Shown in pieces: positions 38,062 to 48,157 of a stretch of 64,000 nt of DNA. Source of the DNA: Vibrio sp. MEBiC08052 (GTDB lineage: Bacteria > Pseudomonadota > Gammaproteobacteria > Enterobacterales > Vibrionaceae). The DNA lies in NCBI RefSeq assembly GCF_001506075.1, contig NZ_KQ947475.1, positions 248,001-312,000 of the forward strand, written 5' to 3'. The notes below the pieces were generated by a model. That model was not told the origin of the DNA and made no database searches. It worked only from the letters and a program-made list of their open reading frames with translations. Within the stretch, counting starts at the first letter, position 1. Each line of letters opens with the position of its first letter. A program made the position numbers and the translations under genes.

Positions 38062-38425
38062 GACAATTTCCTTTATGTTATGAGTGTGTGTTCATACATC
38101 AATAAAAACTATAGCTCCGAACAGAAACATATGCTCAAAAATATGAGCTTATTATCATAATTGGATGCCGTCATACTTGTTCACTCAACCTCTTTGAGGT
38201 TTTATTCTATTTGGAATTATGTGCTTATATTTATGTGATAACATCACGGTTTCAGCACGGACTCGGAATACGGAATAAAGCGTAAGAATTGCCACGGGTG
38301 TGTTCGTCTGAGATGGATTTAGATTGAAAGTATTCTTTATCAATGAACAACGGATATTATTTCCTTGAGATATAAATGCCTTAAGGGGGAGCCGTAAACA
38401 TATGTTTTATCAACTGGGAATTAAC
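38062..38425. other. Divergent promoter region of two small secreted-protein genes
   Basis: AT-rich, no gene seen. It must contain promoters for the flanking divergent genes. No strong repeat or operator identified. Confidence 0.4.
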
Positions 38426-38746
38426 ATGAAAAAGAGATTATCTGCATTGTTATTTTTATGTGCTACAAGTGTATTTTCTGTGAATGCAAGTGAGACATTA
38501 ATTACCGGGAAAGTGACAACTGTTGAGGCGACTTACATGCCGGGGAGCGTTACGTTCCAAATGAATGTTGGGACGTCACTCTGCCCGGCAGGGAAATGGT
38601 TGCAATGGAATAAAAATGAGGAAAATAATAAAGTGGTTTATTCGACATTGATGGCTGCACTTGTGAGTGGCAAAAACATCAACTTCTATCTGGTTGATGG
38701 TGATTCAGGCTGCCATGGAAAATTTATCCATCTCTTATCCAGCTAG
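38426..38746 (+). CDS. Small secreted protein with one cysteine pair, unknown function
   Basis: Protein of 106 aa from the ATG at 38426; an ATG 24 bp upstream adds residues before the signal peptide and is less likely. Signal peptide MKKRLSALLFLCATSVFSVNA. The mature domain of ~85 aa has the pattern TSLCPAGKWLQW...YSTLMAALVSGKNINFYLVDGDSGCHGKFIHLL, which I have seen as a conserved hypothetical in other proteobacteria. The two cysteines probably form a disulfide. Function unknown. Confidence 0.7.
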   Translation: MKKRLSALLFLCATSVFSVNASETLITGKVTTVEATYMPGSVTFQMNVGTSLCPAGKWLQWNKNEENNKVVYSTLMAALVSGKNINFYLVDGDSGCHGKFIHLLSS

Positions 38747-38864
38747 TTTAGTCGTTAGACAGAGATGAATTTCTTTCATGTTTTACGTGAGTAAATCTCT
38801 CTTTTCTCATGTGAAGAACCGAGTACGCTATGAATATGATTCAATAGCAACTTGAGAAAATATC

Positions 38865-40034
38865 ATGTCTTTGTCTATCCCCCCATTTCGTGCCGATGTG
38901 GTCGGCAGTTATCTTCGACCAAACTATCTTCATGACGCTCGCCGGCAGTTTGCTGCCGGTCAACTGACTCAGCAACAATTGACTGACGTTGAAGATCAAG
39001 CCATTACTGAGCTCGTTGCCCGTCAGAAAGCGGTAGGTCTTCAAGTCATCACTGACGGTGAATTCCGGCGGAGCTGGTGGCATCTCGATTTCATGTGGGG
39101 AATCCATGGGGTCGAAAAGTCTGAGATTGAGCAAGGTTATCTTTTCGCTCAGATTGAAACGCGTCCGGAGAGTATCCGTCTGACCGGGAAAATTAGCGGC
39201 GAGCACCACCCTTTTCTTGAGCATTTCCGGTTTCTGATGCAATTTGTAGAAGAGGGGGTTGTGCCTCGTCTGACGATTCCGGCCCCTGCTCAGTTTCTGA
39301 AAGAGCTACAGCGTCCGTGTAATCTGGAGCAGACCCAAGCGATATATCCGAATGAAAGCGATTTGCTTGATGATATTGTTCTGGTTTATCAAACCTTTAT
39401 TCGGGAGTTGTATGCGGTAGGTTGTCGCAACTTACAGATTGATGACTGTACCTGGGGGATGTTAACTGATCCAAAAATTGCGGCGATTGCAGCAAAAGCG
39501 TCCACACCGAGAGAAGCAACTTGCGGATGTGGGGATTCTCACGAATTTGATCATACCCAAAGTATTGCGGGGTTAACGGAAAAGTTATTGTTGGTCAATA
39601 ACCGGGCGTTAGCCAATGCGCCAGTTGATCTGATTTTGACAACACATGTTTGCCGCGGTAATTATCGTTCGACCTGGGCAGCATCTGGTGGGTATGCTCC
39701 GATTGCTGATGTCCTGTTCGCCAAAGAAAATGTCTCTGCATTTTATCTGGAATTTGATACAGACCGGTCCGGTGATTTTTCACCTCTCGCCAAAGTACCT
39801 CAAGACAAGCAAGTTGTTCTTGGCCTTGTTTCTTCGAAAACGGGTGAATTGGAAGATAAAGATGAAGTGATTACTCGCATTCATGAGGCGGCACAATATG
39901 TACCTCTGGAAAATCTGTGTCTGAGCACGCAGTGCGGTTTTGCTTCAACCGAAGAAGGGAATGAGCTGAGCGAAGAGCAACAATGGCAGAAAATTACACT
40001 TGTGAAAGAGATAGCCAAGCAAGTCTGGGGATAA
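38865..40034 (+). CDS. MetE-like cobalamin-independent methyltransferase (YxjG/YxjH type)
   Basis: Protein of 389 aa resembling the C-terminal catalytic half of MetE. Start MSLSIPPFRADVVGSYLRP and the DGEFRRSWWHLDFMWG segment identify the YxjG/YxjH family. Zinc ligands are inferred as the His and Cys of TTHVCRG, the Glu of YLEFDTD and the Cys of STQCGFAS. It lacks the N-terminal half of MetE that binds polyglutamylated folate, so a different methyl donor, such as S-methylmethionine or a free folate, is possible. The substrate is not established. Confidence 0.85.
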   Translation: MSLSIPPFRADVVGSYLRPNYLHDARRQFAAGQLTQQQLTDVEDQAITELVARQKAVGLQVITDGEFRRSWWHLDFMWGIHGVEKSEIEQGYLFAQIETRPESIRLTGKISGEHHPFLEHFRFLMQFVEEGVVPRLTIPAPAQFLKELQRPCNLEQTQAIYPNESDLLDDIVLVYQTFIRELYAVGCRNLQIDDCTWGMLTDPKIAAIAAKASTPREATCGCGDSHEFDHTQSIAGLTEKLLLVNNRALANAPVDLILTTHVCRGNYRSTWAASGGYAPIADVLFAKENVSAFYLEFDTDRSGDFSPLAKVPQDKQVVLGLVSSKTGELEDKDEVITRIHEAAQYVPLENLCLSTQCGFASTEEGNELSEEQQWQKITLVKEIAKQVWG

Positions 40035-40120
40035 GCTAACATGGCATGATGTATCCGCCCTGTCAGTTGCTTACAGCGTAAGTACACGGATAAATTTAGT
40101 GTACTTCCATTTCAATCTCA

Positions 40121-40153
40121 AAAAGAAGTAGCCGGTGACTGGTTACTTCTTTT
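40121..40153 (+). terminator. Terminator of the MetE-like gene
   Basis: Stem AAAAGAAGTAGCC / GGTTACTTCTTTT followed by TATTG. It ends about 90 bp past the stop and 85 bp before pabA. Confidence 0.7.
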
Positions 40154-40237
40154 TATTGATTGACTATTCTTGATTTCTTACATCTATCCTGCACAATAGC
40201 GGCCTGACTTTCGGCAGTCGTTTGGCGTAGGATCTGC

Positions 40238-40816
40238 ATGTTACTCATTATTGATAATTATGACTCGTTTACTTACAACCTGTATCAGTATTTCTGTGAA
40301 CTGGGGGCTGAAGTCAACGTCGTCCGTAATGACCAGATTGATATTGCCGGAATTACTTCACTCAATCCTTCCCATCTGGTGATTTCTCCGGGGCCATGTA
40401 CGCCGAATGAAGCGGGGATCTCTCTCGATGTCGTCAAACATTTCGCCGGCCAGCTTCCTTTGCTTGGGGTTTGTCTCGGCCATCAGGCCATTGCACAGGC
40501 TTTTGGAGCAAAGGTTGTCCGCGCAAAGCAAGTGATGCATGGTAAAGTTTCGTCAATTTGTCACAGTGGTCAGGGGTTATTTCATGGTTTAAATCATCCG
40601 TTAACGGTCACTCGTTACCATTCTCTAGTTGTGGAACGACAGAGCTTGCCGGATTGTTTCGATATTACGGCCTGGACTGAAACTGTCGATGGTGATGTTG
40701 ATGAGATCATGGGATATCAGCACCGAACCCTACCCATTGATGCCGTTCAGTTTCATCCGGAATCGATAAAAACCGCACAAGGCCATGCGTTGTTGGCGAA
40801 TTTTTTACGTCGTTGA
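40238..40816 (+). CDS. pabA: Aminodeoxychorismate synthase, glutamine amidotransferase subunit
   Basis: Class I glutamine amidotransferase, 192 aa, which supplies ammonia to PabB for p-aminobenzoate and folate synthesis. The catalytic triad is C79 (GVCLGHQA) with His and Glu in VQFHPESI near residue 172. [11 protein letters not shown] is the family N-terminus and the [12 protein letters not shown] oxyanion loop is also clear. The trpG product has nearly the same motifs; the location before argD favours pabA, as in related vibrios. Confidence 0.88.
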   Translation: MLLIIDNYDSFTYNLYQYFCELGAEVNVVRNDQIDIAGITSLNPSHLVISPGPCTPNEAGISLDVVKHFAGQLPLLGVCLGHQAIAQAFGAKVVRAKQVMHGKVSSICHSGQGLFHGLNHPLTVTRYHSLVVERQSLPDCFDITAWTETVDGDVDEIMGYQHRTLPIDAVQFHPESIKTAQGHALLANFLRR

Positions 40817-41062
40817 ATTGGTATTGCAATTCATCACTACTGCGATGTGATTAAATAAAAAGTCATTTTTATTGCATAATTATACAATTGGGGTAACTTG
40901 TGACAGAATCATCTGACAAGCGTTAGTGTGGATGATATTGTCTATAGGCATTGAGTGAATTGTATCTCAACTACCGAAACACGGTCAGAATGAACAGATC
41001 ATCTATACTGGTGAATATTTGGATGAGGCGGTTGTAAGCTCACGAGCGAAGAGGGAGTGTGA

Positions 41063-42274
<1,212 letters not shown>

Positions 42275-42284
42275 TTTAAATTTT

Positions 42285-42311
42285 AGCTCAGGTTCGCAAC
42301 GATCCTGAGCT
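42285..42311 (+). other. Hairpin between argD and astA
   Basis: Stem AGCTCAGG / CCTGAGCT with an 11-nt loop in the 93-bp intergenic gap. There is no T tract, so it may be an mRNA-stability or attenuation element rather than a terminator. Confidence 0.4.
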
Positions 42312-42367
42312 ATGCTTATAGTCAGACTGATTTCATTTCGGACTCAGGTTTTCAGGGGGAGACACCC

Positions 42368-43390
42368 ATGCTTGTTGTTCGTCCCATTACAATGACTGAC
42401 TATAATGCGCTCTATCATTGTGCGATAGAATCTGGTTATGGTTTTACATCACTGCCTGTCAATGATGCACTATTGTCTCATCGTATTGAGCATTCAGAAG
42501 CAAGTTTTGCCAAGACGGATATTCAGTCACCGACTGATGAGAGTTACCTGATGGTTGGGGTGGATAGCGAAAGTGGCCGGGTTGTCGGTACGACGGCAAT
42601 TGAAGCCTACGTCGGTTGGGATACGCCGTCTTATTCTTATCATATTAGTACCATGCTTCATTCTTCCCGTCGCTTAGGCGTCAATAAAATCGTGAAATTA
42701 CTGACACTTGGTAATAACTATACCGGGTGTTCTGAACTGTGCACTCTGTTTCTCTTACCCGAGTTTCGTGCTGGCCTGAATGGACGTCTGATGTCTAAAT
42801 GTCGCTTTCTAATGCTGGCGGAGCACCGAGAGCGCTTTTCTCAGACCATTATTGCTGAAATGAGAGGCGTCTCTGATGAACAGGGAAACTCCCCGTTCTG
42901 GCAATGGTTGCAGGAGCATTTTTTCTCCATTGATTTTTCTCTGGCGGATTATTTGACGGGGTCGGGTCATAAAGGATTCATTGCTGAACTGATGCCAAAA
43001 TTACCGATCTATATCAATCTGCTCAGCCCTGAAGCCCAAGCCGTGATCGGGAAAGTCCATGATAAGACCAGACCCGCTTTAAAATTATTGGAAGAAGAAG
43101 GTTTCGCTTGCCGTAATTATGTCGATATTTTTGATGCGGGTCCGACGGTTGAATGTGATTTACGCCATATTGAGTCGGTGAGACATTCTCTGTCTGCTAC
43201 GGTTAAAGTGGCGCAACATCACAGCCAACAAAAAGTCATACTCAGTAATACTTCATTTGAATTTTTTCGGGCCACGATTGCTGAGGTCGATTTTTACCCG
43301 GAATCTGAGACTGTGATCATCACGCCTGAAGTCGCTCAGGCTTTGTTGATTCAGTCTGGTGATCGGGTTCGTTTTCTGATGATTCGTTAA
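42368..43390 (+). CDS. astA: Arginine N-succinyltransferase
   Basis: First step of the AST arginine degradation pathway: succinyl-CoA plus arginine gives N2-succinylarginine. The protein is 340 aa, normal for AstA. Family signatures LVVRPITMTDYNALY at the N-terminus, TLFLLPEFRAGLNGRLMSK and PIYINLLSPEAQAVIGKVH are present. In other vibrios astD follows; here the DUF1338 gene follows after 64 bp. Confidence 0.93.
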   Translation: MLVVRPITMTDYNALYHCAIESGYGFTSLPVNDALLSHRIEHSEASFAKTDIQSPTDESYLMVGVDSESGRVVGTTAIEAYVGWDTPSYSYHISTMLHSSRRLGVNKIVKLLTLGNNYTGCSELCTLFLLPEFRAGLNGRLMSKCRFLMLAEHRERFSQTIIAEMRGVSDEQGNSPFWQWLQEHFFSIDFSLADYLTGSGHKGFIAELMPKLPIYINLLSPEAQAVIGKVHDKTRPALKLLEEEGFACRNYVDIFDAGPTVECDLRHIESVRHSLSATVKVAQHHSQQKVILSNTSFEFFRATIAEVDFYPESETVIITPEVAQALLIQSGDRVRFLMIR

Positions 43391-43454
43391 TTTCCTGAAT
43401 CTGAAAACAGGAACGCGATGATAGTCCAAGATGATTAATAAAGAAGGAGGCGCT

Positions 43455-44249
43455 ATGACGCCGGATTCATTATTTACCGCATTATGGCAAGATTATACAG
43501 CCAGACTTTGCCCATCAGCGCAGCGGATTCACAAACTCCTTCAGGAAGATGAACCGCTCAACAATGATCATATTGCGTTGCGGACGTTTAATTTGTCACC
43601 AGTAAACCTTGACGTGATGGCTGCACCCTTTGTTCGGTTGGGATATGTGTCGAAAGGGCACTATCAGTTTGAACAAAAAAAGTTAGCTGCGCAGCACTTT
43701 GAACACCCGAACCCCAAGTTACCTAAAGTCTTCATCAGTGAGTTGGAAGTTGAACGCTGTTCCGGATCTGTGCAAAAGATCGTGAGAAGTCTGGTCTCTC
43801 ATGTCAGGTCCGACATGGTTGCTGATACTGACTTTCTTTATGGTGGGCGCTTATGGCCGGTTTCACTCGAGCAGTATTATCTGTTAGCTGAAGAAAGTGA
43901 GTATGCCGCCTGGGTCGCTGCTCATGGTTATGGCGCAAACCACTTTACAGTGAGTGTCAACCAGTTGGCCCGATTTAATCAGGTTGCGGAGATCAATGCT
44001 TATCTGGACGAGCATGGCTTTGTGATCAATTCATCTGGTGGTGAAGTGAAGGGATCACCTGAGTTATTTTTGGAGCAATCATCGACAATGGCTGATCGGG
44101 TCGTGGTTGAATTTGATGAAGCGGAGTTGTTGGTTCCCGGAGGTTTCTATGAATTTGCCAAACGTTATCCGATGGCAAATGGCATATTATATCCGGGATT
44201 TGTCGAAGCCTCGGCTGACAAAATTTTTGAAAGTACCAATGATCAGTGA
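43455..44249 (+). CDS. DUF1338 / 2-oxoadipate dioxygenase-like protein
   Basis: VOC-fold metalloenzyme family (264 aa) whose characterised member HglS converts 2-oxoadipate to 2-hydroxyglutarate. Candidate iron ligands are the His in NDHIALRTF, the His in GANHFTVSVN and the Glu in GGFYEFAKRYP. ATG at 43455 is preceded by GGAGG; another ATG is 24 bp upstream. It lies between astA and crp, the same slot as in other vibrios. Whether it acts on 2-oxoadipate or on an arginine-pathway metabolite is unknown. Confidence 0.8.
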   Translation: MTPDSLFTALWQDYTARLCPSAQRIHKLLQEDEPLNNDHIALRTFNLSPVNLDVMAAPFVRLGYVSKGHYQFEQKKLAAQHFEHPNPKLPKVFISELEVERCSGSVQKIVRSLVSHVRSDMVADTDFLYGGRLWPVSLEQYYLLAEESEYAAWVAAHGYGANHFTVSVNQLARFNQVAEINAYLDEHGFVINSSGGEVKGSPELFLEQSSTMADRVVVEFDEAELLVPGGFYEFAKRYPMANGILYPGFVEASADKIFESTNDQ

Positions 44250-44275
44250 TGCATCATTCTCAATCGTCGTAAATA

Positions 44276-44304
44276 AAAGAGCCATCGAGAAGATGGCTCT
44301 TTTG
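44276..44304. terminator. Bidirectional terminator between DUF1338 gene and crp
   Basis: Perfect 12-bp stem AAAAGAGCCATC / GATGGCTCTTTT with loop GAGAA, followed by GTTGG on plus and by TTTATTTAC on minus. It separates the two convergent genes. Confidence 0.85.
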
Positions 44305-44323
44305 TTGGTTCAAGCAGAAAAAA

Positions 44324-44956
44324 TTATCTTGTACCGTAAACAACAATTGTTTTTCCGTGGGCTGAAATAAGGTTCTGCTCTTCGAGCATTTTCAAAATGC
44401 GGCCAACGGTTTCACGAGAACAGCCGACGATCTGGCCGATCTCCTGACGGGTAATCTTGATTTGCATTCCGTCTGGGTGCGTCATTGCATCGGGTTGTTT
44501 TGCCAGATTTAACAGCGTCTGTGCAATACGACCAGTCACATCCAGAAAAGCCAGATCACCGACTTTCTGGCTGGTAACTTGAAGGCGGCTTGCCATCTGT
44601 CCTGCCAAACGCATCAAAATATCTGGGTTGACCTGAATTAACTGACGGAATTTTTTGAAGGAAATTTCTGCAACTTCGCAGGGAGATTTCGCTCTGACCC
44701 AAGCTGTTCGTTCTTGACCTTCTTCGAATAAACCAAGTTCACCGATGAAGTCACCCTGATTGAGATAGGAAAGGATCATCTCTTTCCCTTCTTCATCCTT
44801 GATCAGAACAGCAACAGATCCCTTCACGATGTAATAAAGCGTTTCCGCTTTTTCGCCTGCATGAATCAGCGTACTCTTTGAAGGGTATTTATGTATGTGA
44901 CAATGTGAAAGAAACCACTCTAATGTTGGATCGGTTTGAGGTTTACCTAGAACCAT
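44324..44956 (-). CDS. crp: cAMP receptor protein
   Basis: Global cAMP-dependent regulator, 210 aa, as in E. coli. The cyclic-nucleotide-binding domain contains [18 protein letters not shown] (cAMP pocket), a long dimer helix follows, and the C-terminal helix-turn-helix is [21 protein letters not shown] at about 169-189. The start at 44956 gives [14 protein letters not shown], the vibrio N-terminus; an upstream in-frame ATG is not supported. CRP controls carbon use, competence and virulence in vibrios. Confidence 0.97.
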   Translation of the reverse strand: MVLGKPQTDPTLEWFLSHCHIHKYPSKSTLIHAGEKAETLYYIVKGSVAVLIKDEEGKEMILSYLNQGDFIGELGLFEEGQERTAWVRAKSPCEVAEISFKKFRQLIQVNPDILMRLAGQMASRLQVTSQKVGDLAFLDVTGRIAQTLLNLAKQPDAMTHPDGMQIKITRQEIGQIVGCSRETVGRILKMLEEQNLISAHGKTIVVYGTR

Positions 44957-45240
44957 AATATCTCTCTTCCTCTGCAGGGTATGCTTGCTGCTTTCCATGT
45001 TTTCGCGAAGCTTTTGAACTGAACATGTTTAAACTGAACATATTCCTGAACTAAATACTTAGCATAAGAGCACTTGAGAAAGCCTGCAAGTTGTCTTCTG
45101 TTTCGGTATCAAATAGTATCCTTTTTCTTACACAATTTCTTGACTTTAATCGTGTCATGACCGTGATTTAGTACGCAAAAACGTGCGCCTGGTCACGGTA
45201 TAGGAACTAAAAGAGCCCAATTTGTGTCAGTGAATCGTGA

Positions 45241-46110
45241 TTAGCCAATTTTTCCGGTTTCTATCAACTGCTGAAGAATAGGACGGACAATCAACTCCAT
45301 GGCAAAACTCATTTTTCCACCGGGCACGACAATGGTGTTATGACATGACATAAATGAGCCATCAATCATTGCCAACAGGTAAGGGAAATCGACTTTTTTG
45401 ATGCCTAGCAAGCGGATGACCACAAAACTTTCATCCAAACTCGGAATCCCTTTTGCACTCAGTGGATTGGATGTATCCACTGTCGGAACCCGCTGAAAGT
45501 TAATATGTGTCCGAGAAAATTGGGGCGTAATGTAATTTAAGTAATCATCCATGGAGCGAACGATCGAATCCATCACGGCTTCTCGGGAATGTCCTCTGTC
45601 CCGGGTGTCCCGGACATACTTTTGAATCCACTCCAGATTGACGATCGGCACCATGCCAATGAGAAAATCAACATGTTGGGAGACATTGGTTTCGCCATCG
45701 ACCACCCCCCCATGAAGCCCTTCATAAAAAAGCACATTGGTATCATTGGGGAGATCTTGCCATGGCGTAAATGTTCCCGGCATCTGGTTATAGGGAACTG
45801 CTTCATCAAATGTATGCAGATAACGGCGAATTTTCCCTGTGCCGGTACGGCCATATTCCCGGAAAAATTCTTCCAAAGCGGAAAAATCATTCGCTTGTGG
45901 GCCAAAATAACTGATATGACGGCCCTGTTCTCTGGCCTTACGGATTTCGACATCCATCTCCGGTCTGGTGAAACGGTGGAAACTGTCCCCTTCAACCCAA
46001 GCCGGCTTAATTCGCATCATATTAAACATTTTGCGAAACGCTTCGGAAGTCGTTGTTGTTCCGGCACCTGAAGAGCCGGTTACTGCGATAATCGGATGTT
46101 TTGCTGACAT
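45241..46110 (-). CDS. prkB: Phosphoribulokinase-like protein PrkB
   Basis: P-loop kinase of the phosphoribulokinase/uridine kinase family, 289 aa, same length as E. coli PrkB. Walker A GSSGAGTTTTS lies at residues 10-20 and the catalytic-region FYEGLHGGV is present. The ATG at 46110 gives MSAKHPIIAVTG; a 37-residue longer frame upstream lacks family similarity. It lies between crp and yheU, a conserved gammaproteobacterial order. There is no Calvin cycle here, so its in vivo substrate is uncertain. Confidence 0.92.
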   Translation of the reverse strand: MSAKHPIIAVTGSSGAGTTTTSEAFRKMFNMMRIKPAWVEGDSFHRFTRPEMDVEIRKAREQGRHISYFGPQANDFSALEEFFREYGRTGTGKIRRYLHTFDEAVPYNQMPGTFTPWQDLPNDTNVLFYEGLHGGVVDGETNVSQHVDFLIGMVPIVNLEWIQKYVRDTRDRGHSREAVMDSIVRSMDDYLNYITPQFSRTHINFQRVPTVDTSNPLSAKGIPSLDESFVVIRLLGIKKVDFPYLLAMIDGSFMSCHNTIVVPGGKMSFAMELIVRPILQQLIETGKIG

Positions 46111-46229
46111 GACATACCTTGTCTTATCATTCCTTGTCGTGCACTCAATCAACCGATTCCCCGGAGAAAACCGAGAAATCGATTTCACTATATCATGGAA
46201 ATTGGTGCTGTCATCGGACAATTCATGAA

Positions 46230-46442
46230 TTAACGATATCTGTTTTGTTGAATATCTACAGATTCGTGAAGCTCGGAATACACGATAACTGCTTCTCCGG
46301 ATTGAATCTGTTGTTTGACCTGAGCGACCTTCTCTTCAAGAGAAATTTCTTGCTCACCGTAGTCGGTTCCTTCCCGGAGGATAAATTCTCGGATCAGGTT
46401 ATCGAGTGTATCCGGTTCGAGCGTTTGCCAAGGAATAATCAT
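46230..46442 (-). CDS. yheU: YheU family (UPF0270) protein
   Basis: Small acidic cytoplasmic protein of 70 aa with the family start [20 protein letters not shown] and [21 protein letters not shown]. Function unknown. It lies between prkB and yheT, as in E. coli. Confidence 0.9.
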   Translation of the reverse strand: MIIPWQTLEPDTLDNLIREFILREGTDYGEQEISLEEKVAQVKQQIQSGEAVIVYSELHESVDIQQNRYR

Positions 46443-46581
46443 AATGATGACCTTCTATACGATCACTCTGGGATGAATGAATTGCGTGTATATTAGCGGA
46501 TTTTGCACGATGTTGCTCAATAATCATGACTTGTCACGCAAACATAGAGCATGCTTGAGGTGTGATTATAGTGACGAGATG

Positions 46582-46606
46582 AACACTCATCCGCTCGATG
46601 AGTGTT
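46582..46606 (-). terminator. Hairpin after yheT
   Basis: Perfect 10-bp stem AACACTCATC / GATGAGTGTT with loop CGCTC, 23 bp beyond the yheT stop. The T tract on the minus strand is weak. Confidence 0.5.
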
Positions 46607-46628
46607 CTCAATCGTTGTTGGGTCAGGT

Positions 46629-47654
46629 TTAATTGTTGGGTGACGAGTTGGGTGACTGTGCCCGATAATAGTGGGGTAGAGCCTCTTCTAGCCAGAAACG
46701 TGGTTTGGAGATGGTGCCACTCAAAAAGCCGACATGCCCGCCGTGTTGCAGTAATTGATAATCTATCGTTTTTGGTAATGGCTGGGTCGGAATGACAGCA
46801 TCGGTCATGAATGGATCGTCTTGTGCGTGTAAAATCAGCGTTGGCAGACGGATTTGCCCGAGTTTATATATTGCTGAACAGCGTTGATAGTAGTCTTGGG
46901 CGTTGTTAAATCCGTGCAGGGGAGCCGTAATCAGATCATCGAATTGCTGCAATGTTTTCAACTGCCTGATCGAAGGTTGTGAAAGAGGAATCGCTTGTTG
47001 CAGCGTTTCGAATTTACGATAAGCATTTTGCTTGAGCGAACGGAGCAGATAAGCCTGATAGATACGTGAGAAGCCGCGATTAATTCGGCGTGAACTGTCA
47101 CTCAAATCGAAGGGAGCAGAGATAATAGTGGCACTATCGATAAGTGGCTGATCTGCAAATTCTGCCAAATAGTTTGCCAACATATTGCCACCGAGTGAGA
47201 TACCGGTAGCCATCTTGTAATTGGACGGGAAACGTTGCTGAATGTGCGTCAGAAAATAGCGTGGATCGCTGGTTTCTCCCGAATGGTAGGCGCGGGCTTG
47301 TCGGTTTGGCTGGCCGTTACACCCACGAAAGTGCATCATGACAGATAACCAGCCTTGTTGCGCGAAAGCGTGCATCAAACCGTTGGCATAAGGGCTATGA
47401 AAGCTTCCCTCGAGACCATGAAAGAGAATAAACAAAGGTTTTGTCTGCACATCAGGTTGATTTGGGTCTTCACTCCAAGCCAGGCTCAAAATATCATCAT
47501 CCGGTGTCGTCAGCGTTTCCCAATGCGGTGAAAATAAAGGAGTGCGTCGAACCCATCTGGGCAGCAGTGTCTGAATGTGTGGCGCTGTACCACCTAAAGC
47601 CGGCTTGAATGTCAGCAACCTATTTTGGCTCACGTTTTGTATCGAACTGCTCAC
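46629..47654 (-). CDS. yheT: YheT-type alpha/beta hydrolase
   Basis: UPF0017-family hydrolase, 341 aa. The N-terminal ALGGTAPHIQTLLP signature is followed by an alpha/beta-hydrolase core with LFHGLEGS, the nucleophile elbow GISLGGNM (Ser), the acid in LHAQDDPFM and the late His in QHGGHVGF. The ester substrate is unknown. The start is probably the GTG at 47654, with GAGG eight bases upstream, 15 bp after the preceding stop. It is the last gene of yheS-TIGR02444-yheT. Confidence 0.88.
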   Translation of the reverse strand: MSSSIQNVSQNRLLTFKPALGGTAPHIQTLLPRWVRRTPLFSPHWETLTTPDDDILSLAWSEDPNQPDVQTKPLFILFHGLEGSFHSPYANGLMHAFAQQGWLSVMMHFRGCNGQPNRQARAYHSGETSDPRYFLTHIQQRFPSNYKMATGISLGGNMLANYLAEFADQPLIDSATIISAPFDLSDSSRRINRGFSRIYQAYLLRSLKQNAYRKFETLQQAIPLSQPSIRQLKTLQQFDDLITAPLHGFNNAQDYYQRCSAIYKLGQIRLPTLILHAQDDPFMTDAVIPTQPLPKTIDYQLLQHGGHVGFLSGTISKPRFWLEEALPHYYRAQSPNSSPNN

Positions 47655-47668
47655 CGCGATTCTTTCCT

Positions 47669-48157
47669 CTATTTTTTGTGCTTGGCATGTGTTGATGAAA
47701 ATGATGCGGGTTTTGCAAAGATCTGAGCCAGATGATCGGCTGCCAGTTCTTTGCAATAGCGTTGGGTCATCAATTGTGTGTCGCCGGGCTGCAACTTGAG
47801 CTGATTAATACCATCCACCAGATCGGATTGTTGCTGTTTTTCCAGTTGTAGCTCAAATTGAAGAGCTTCACGATAGAGCGTATCCGGCAGATGTGTTTTG
47901 AGTTTTCTGCGTAACTCTCGATAGCTATTGAGCAGTCCTTCAGTGGCACTGATACAAGTCATCACACGATGCCAGTCTTGTTGCCCGATGCTGAGCTGCT
48001 GTTCATCGAGCCATTTCAGAAGTAAGAGTAAATTGACGTTACCGTGGTAGTTGTTTTGGAGGCTGAGACAGGCTTCTTTGACTTCCCGGACACTGTAATA
48101 TTGCAAACTAAATTGCCAAAGTCGCTCCAGTGTCAGGGAAATCGGTGTCTGAATCAT
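47669..48157 (-). CDS. TIGR02444 family protein
   Basis: Helical cytoplasmic protein of 162 aa; matches by recognition the TIGR02444 family found beside yheS. MIQTPISLTLERLWQFSLQYYSVREVKEACLSLQ is the conserved beginning. Its ATG overlaps the yheS stop (ATGA), so it is translationally coupled. Function unknown. Confidence 0.8.
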   Translation of the reverse strand: MIQTPISLTLERLWQFSLQYYSVREVKEACLSLQNNYHGNVNLLLLLKWLDEQQLSIGQQDWHRVMTCISATEGLLNSYRELRRKLKTHLPDTLYREALQFELQLEKQQQSDLVDGINQLKLQPGDTQLMTQRYCKELAADHLAQIFAKPASFSSTHAKHKK

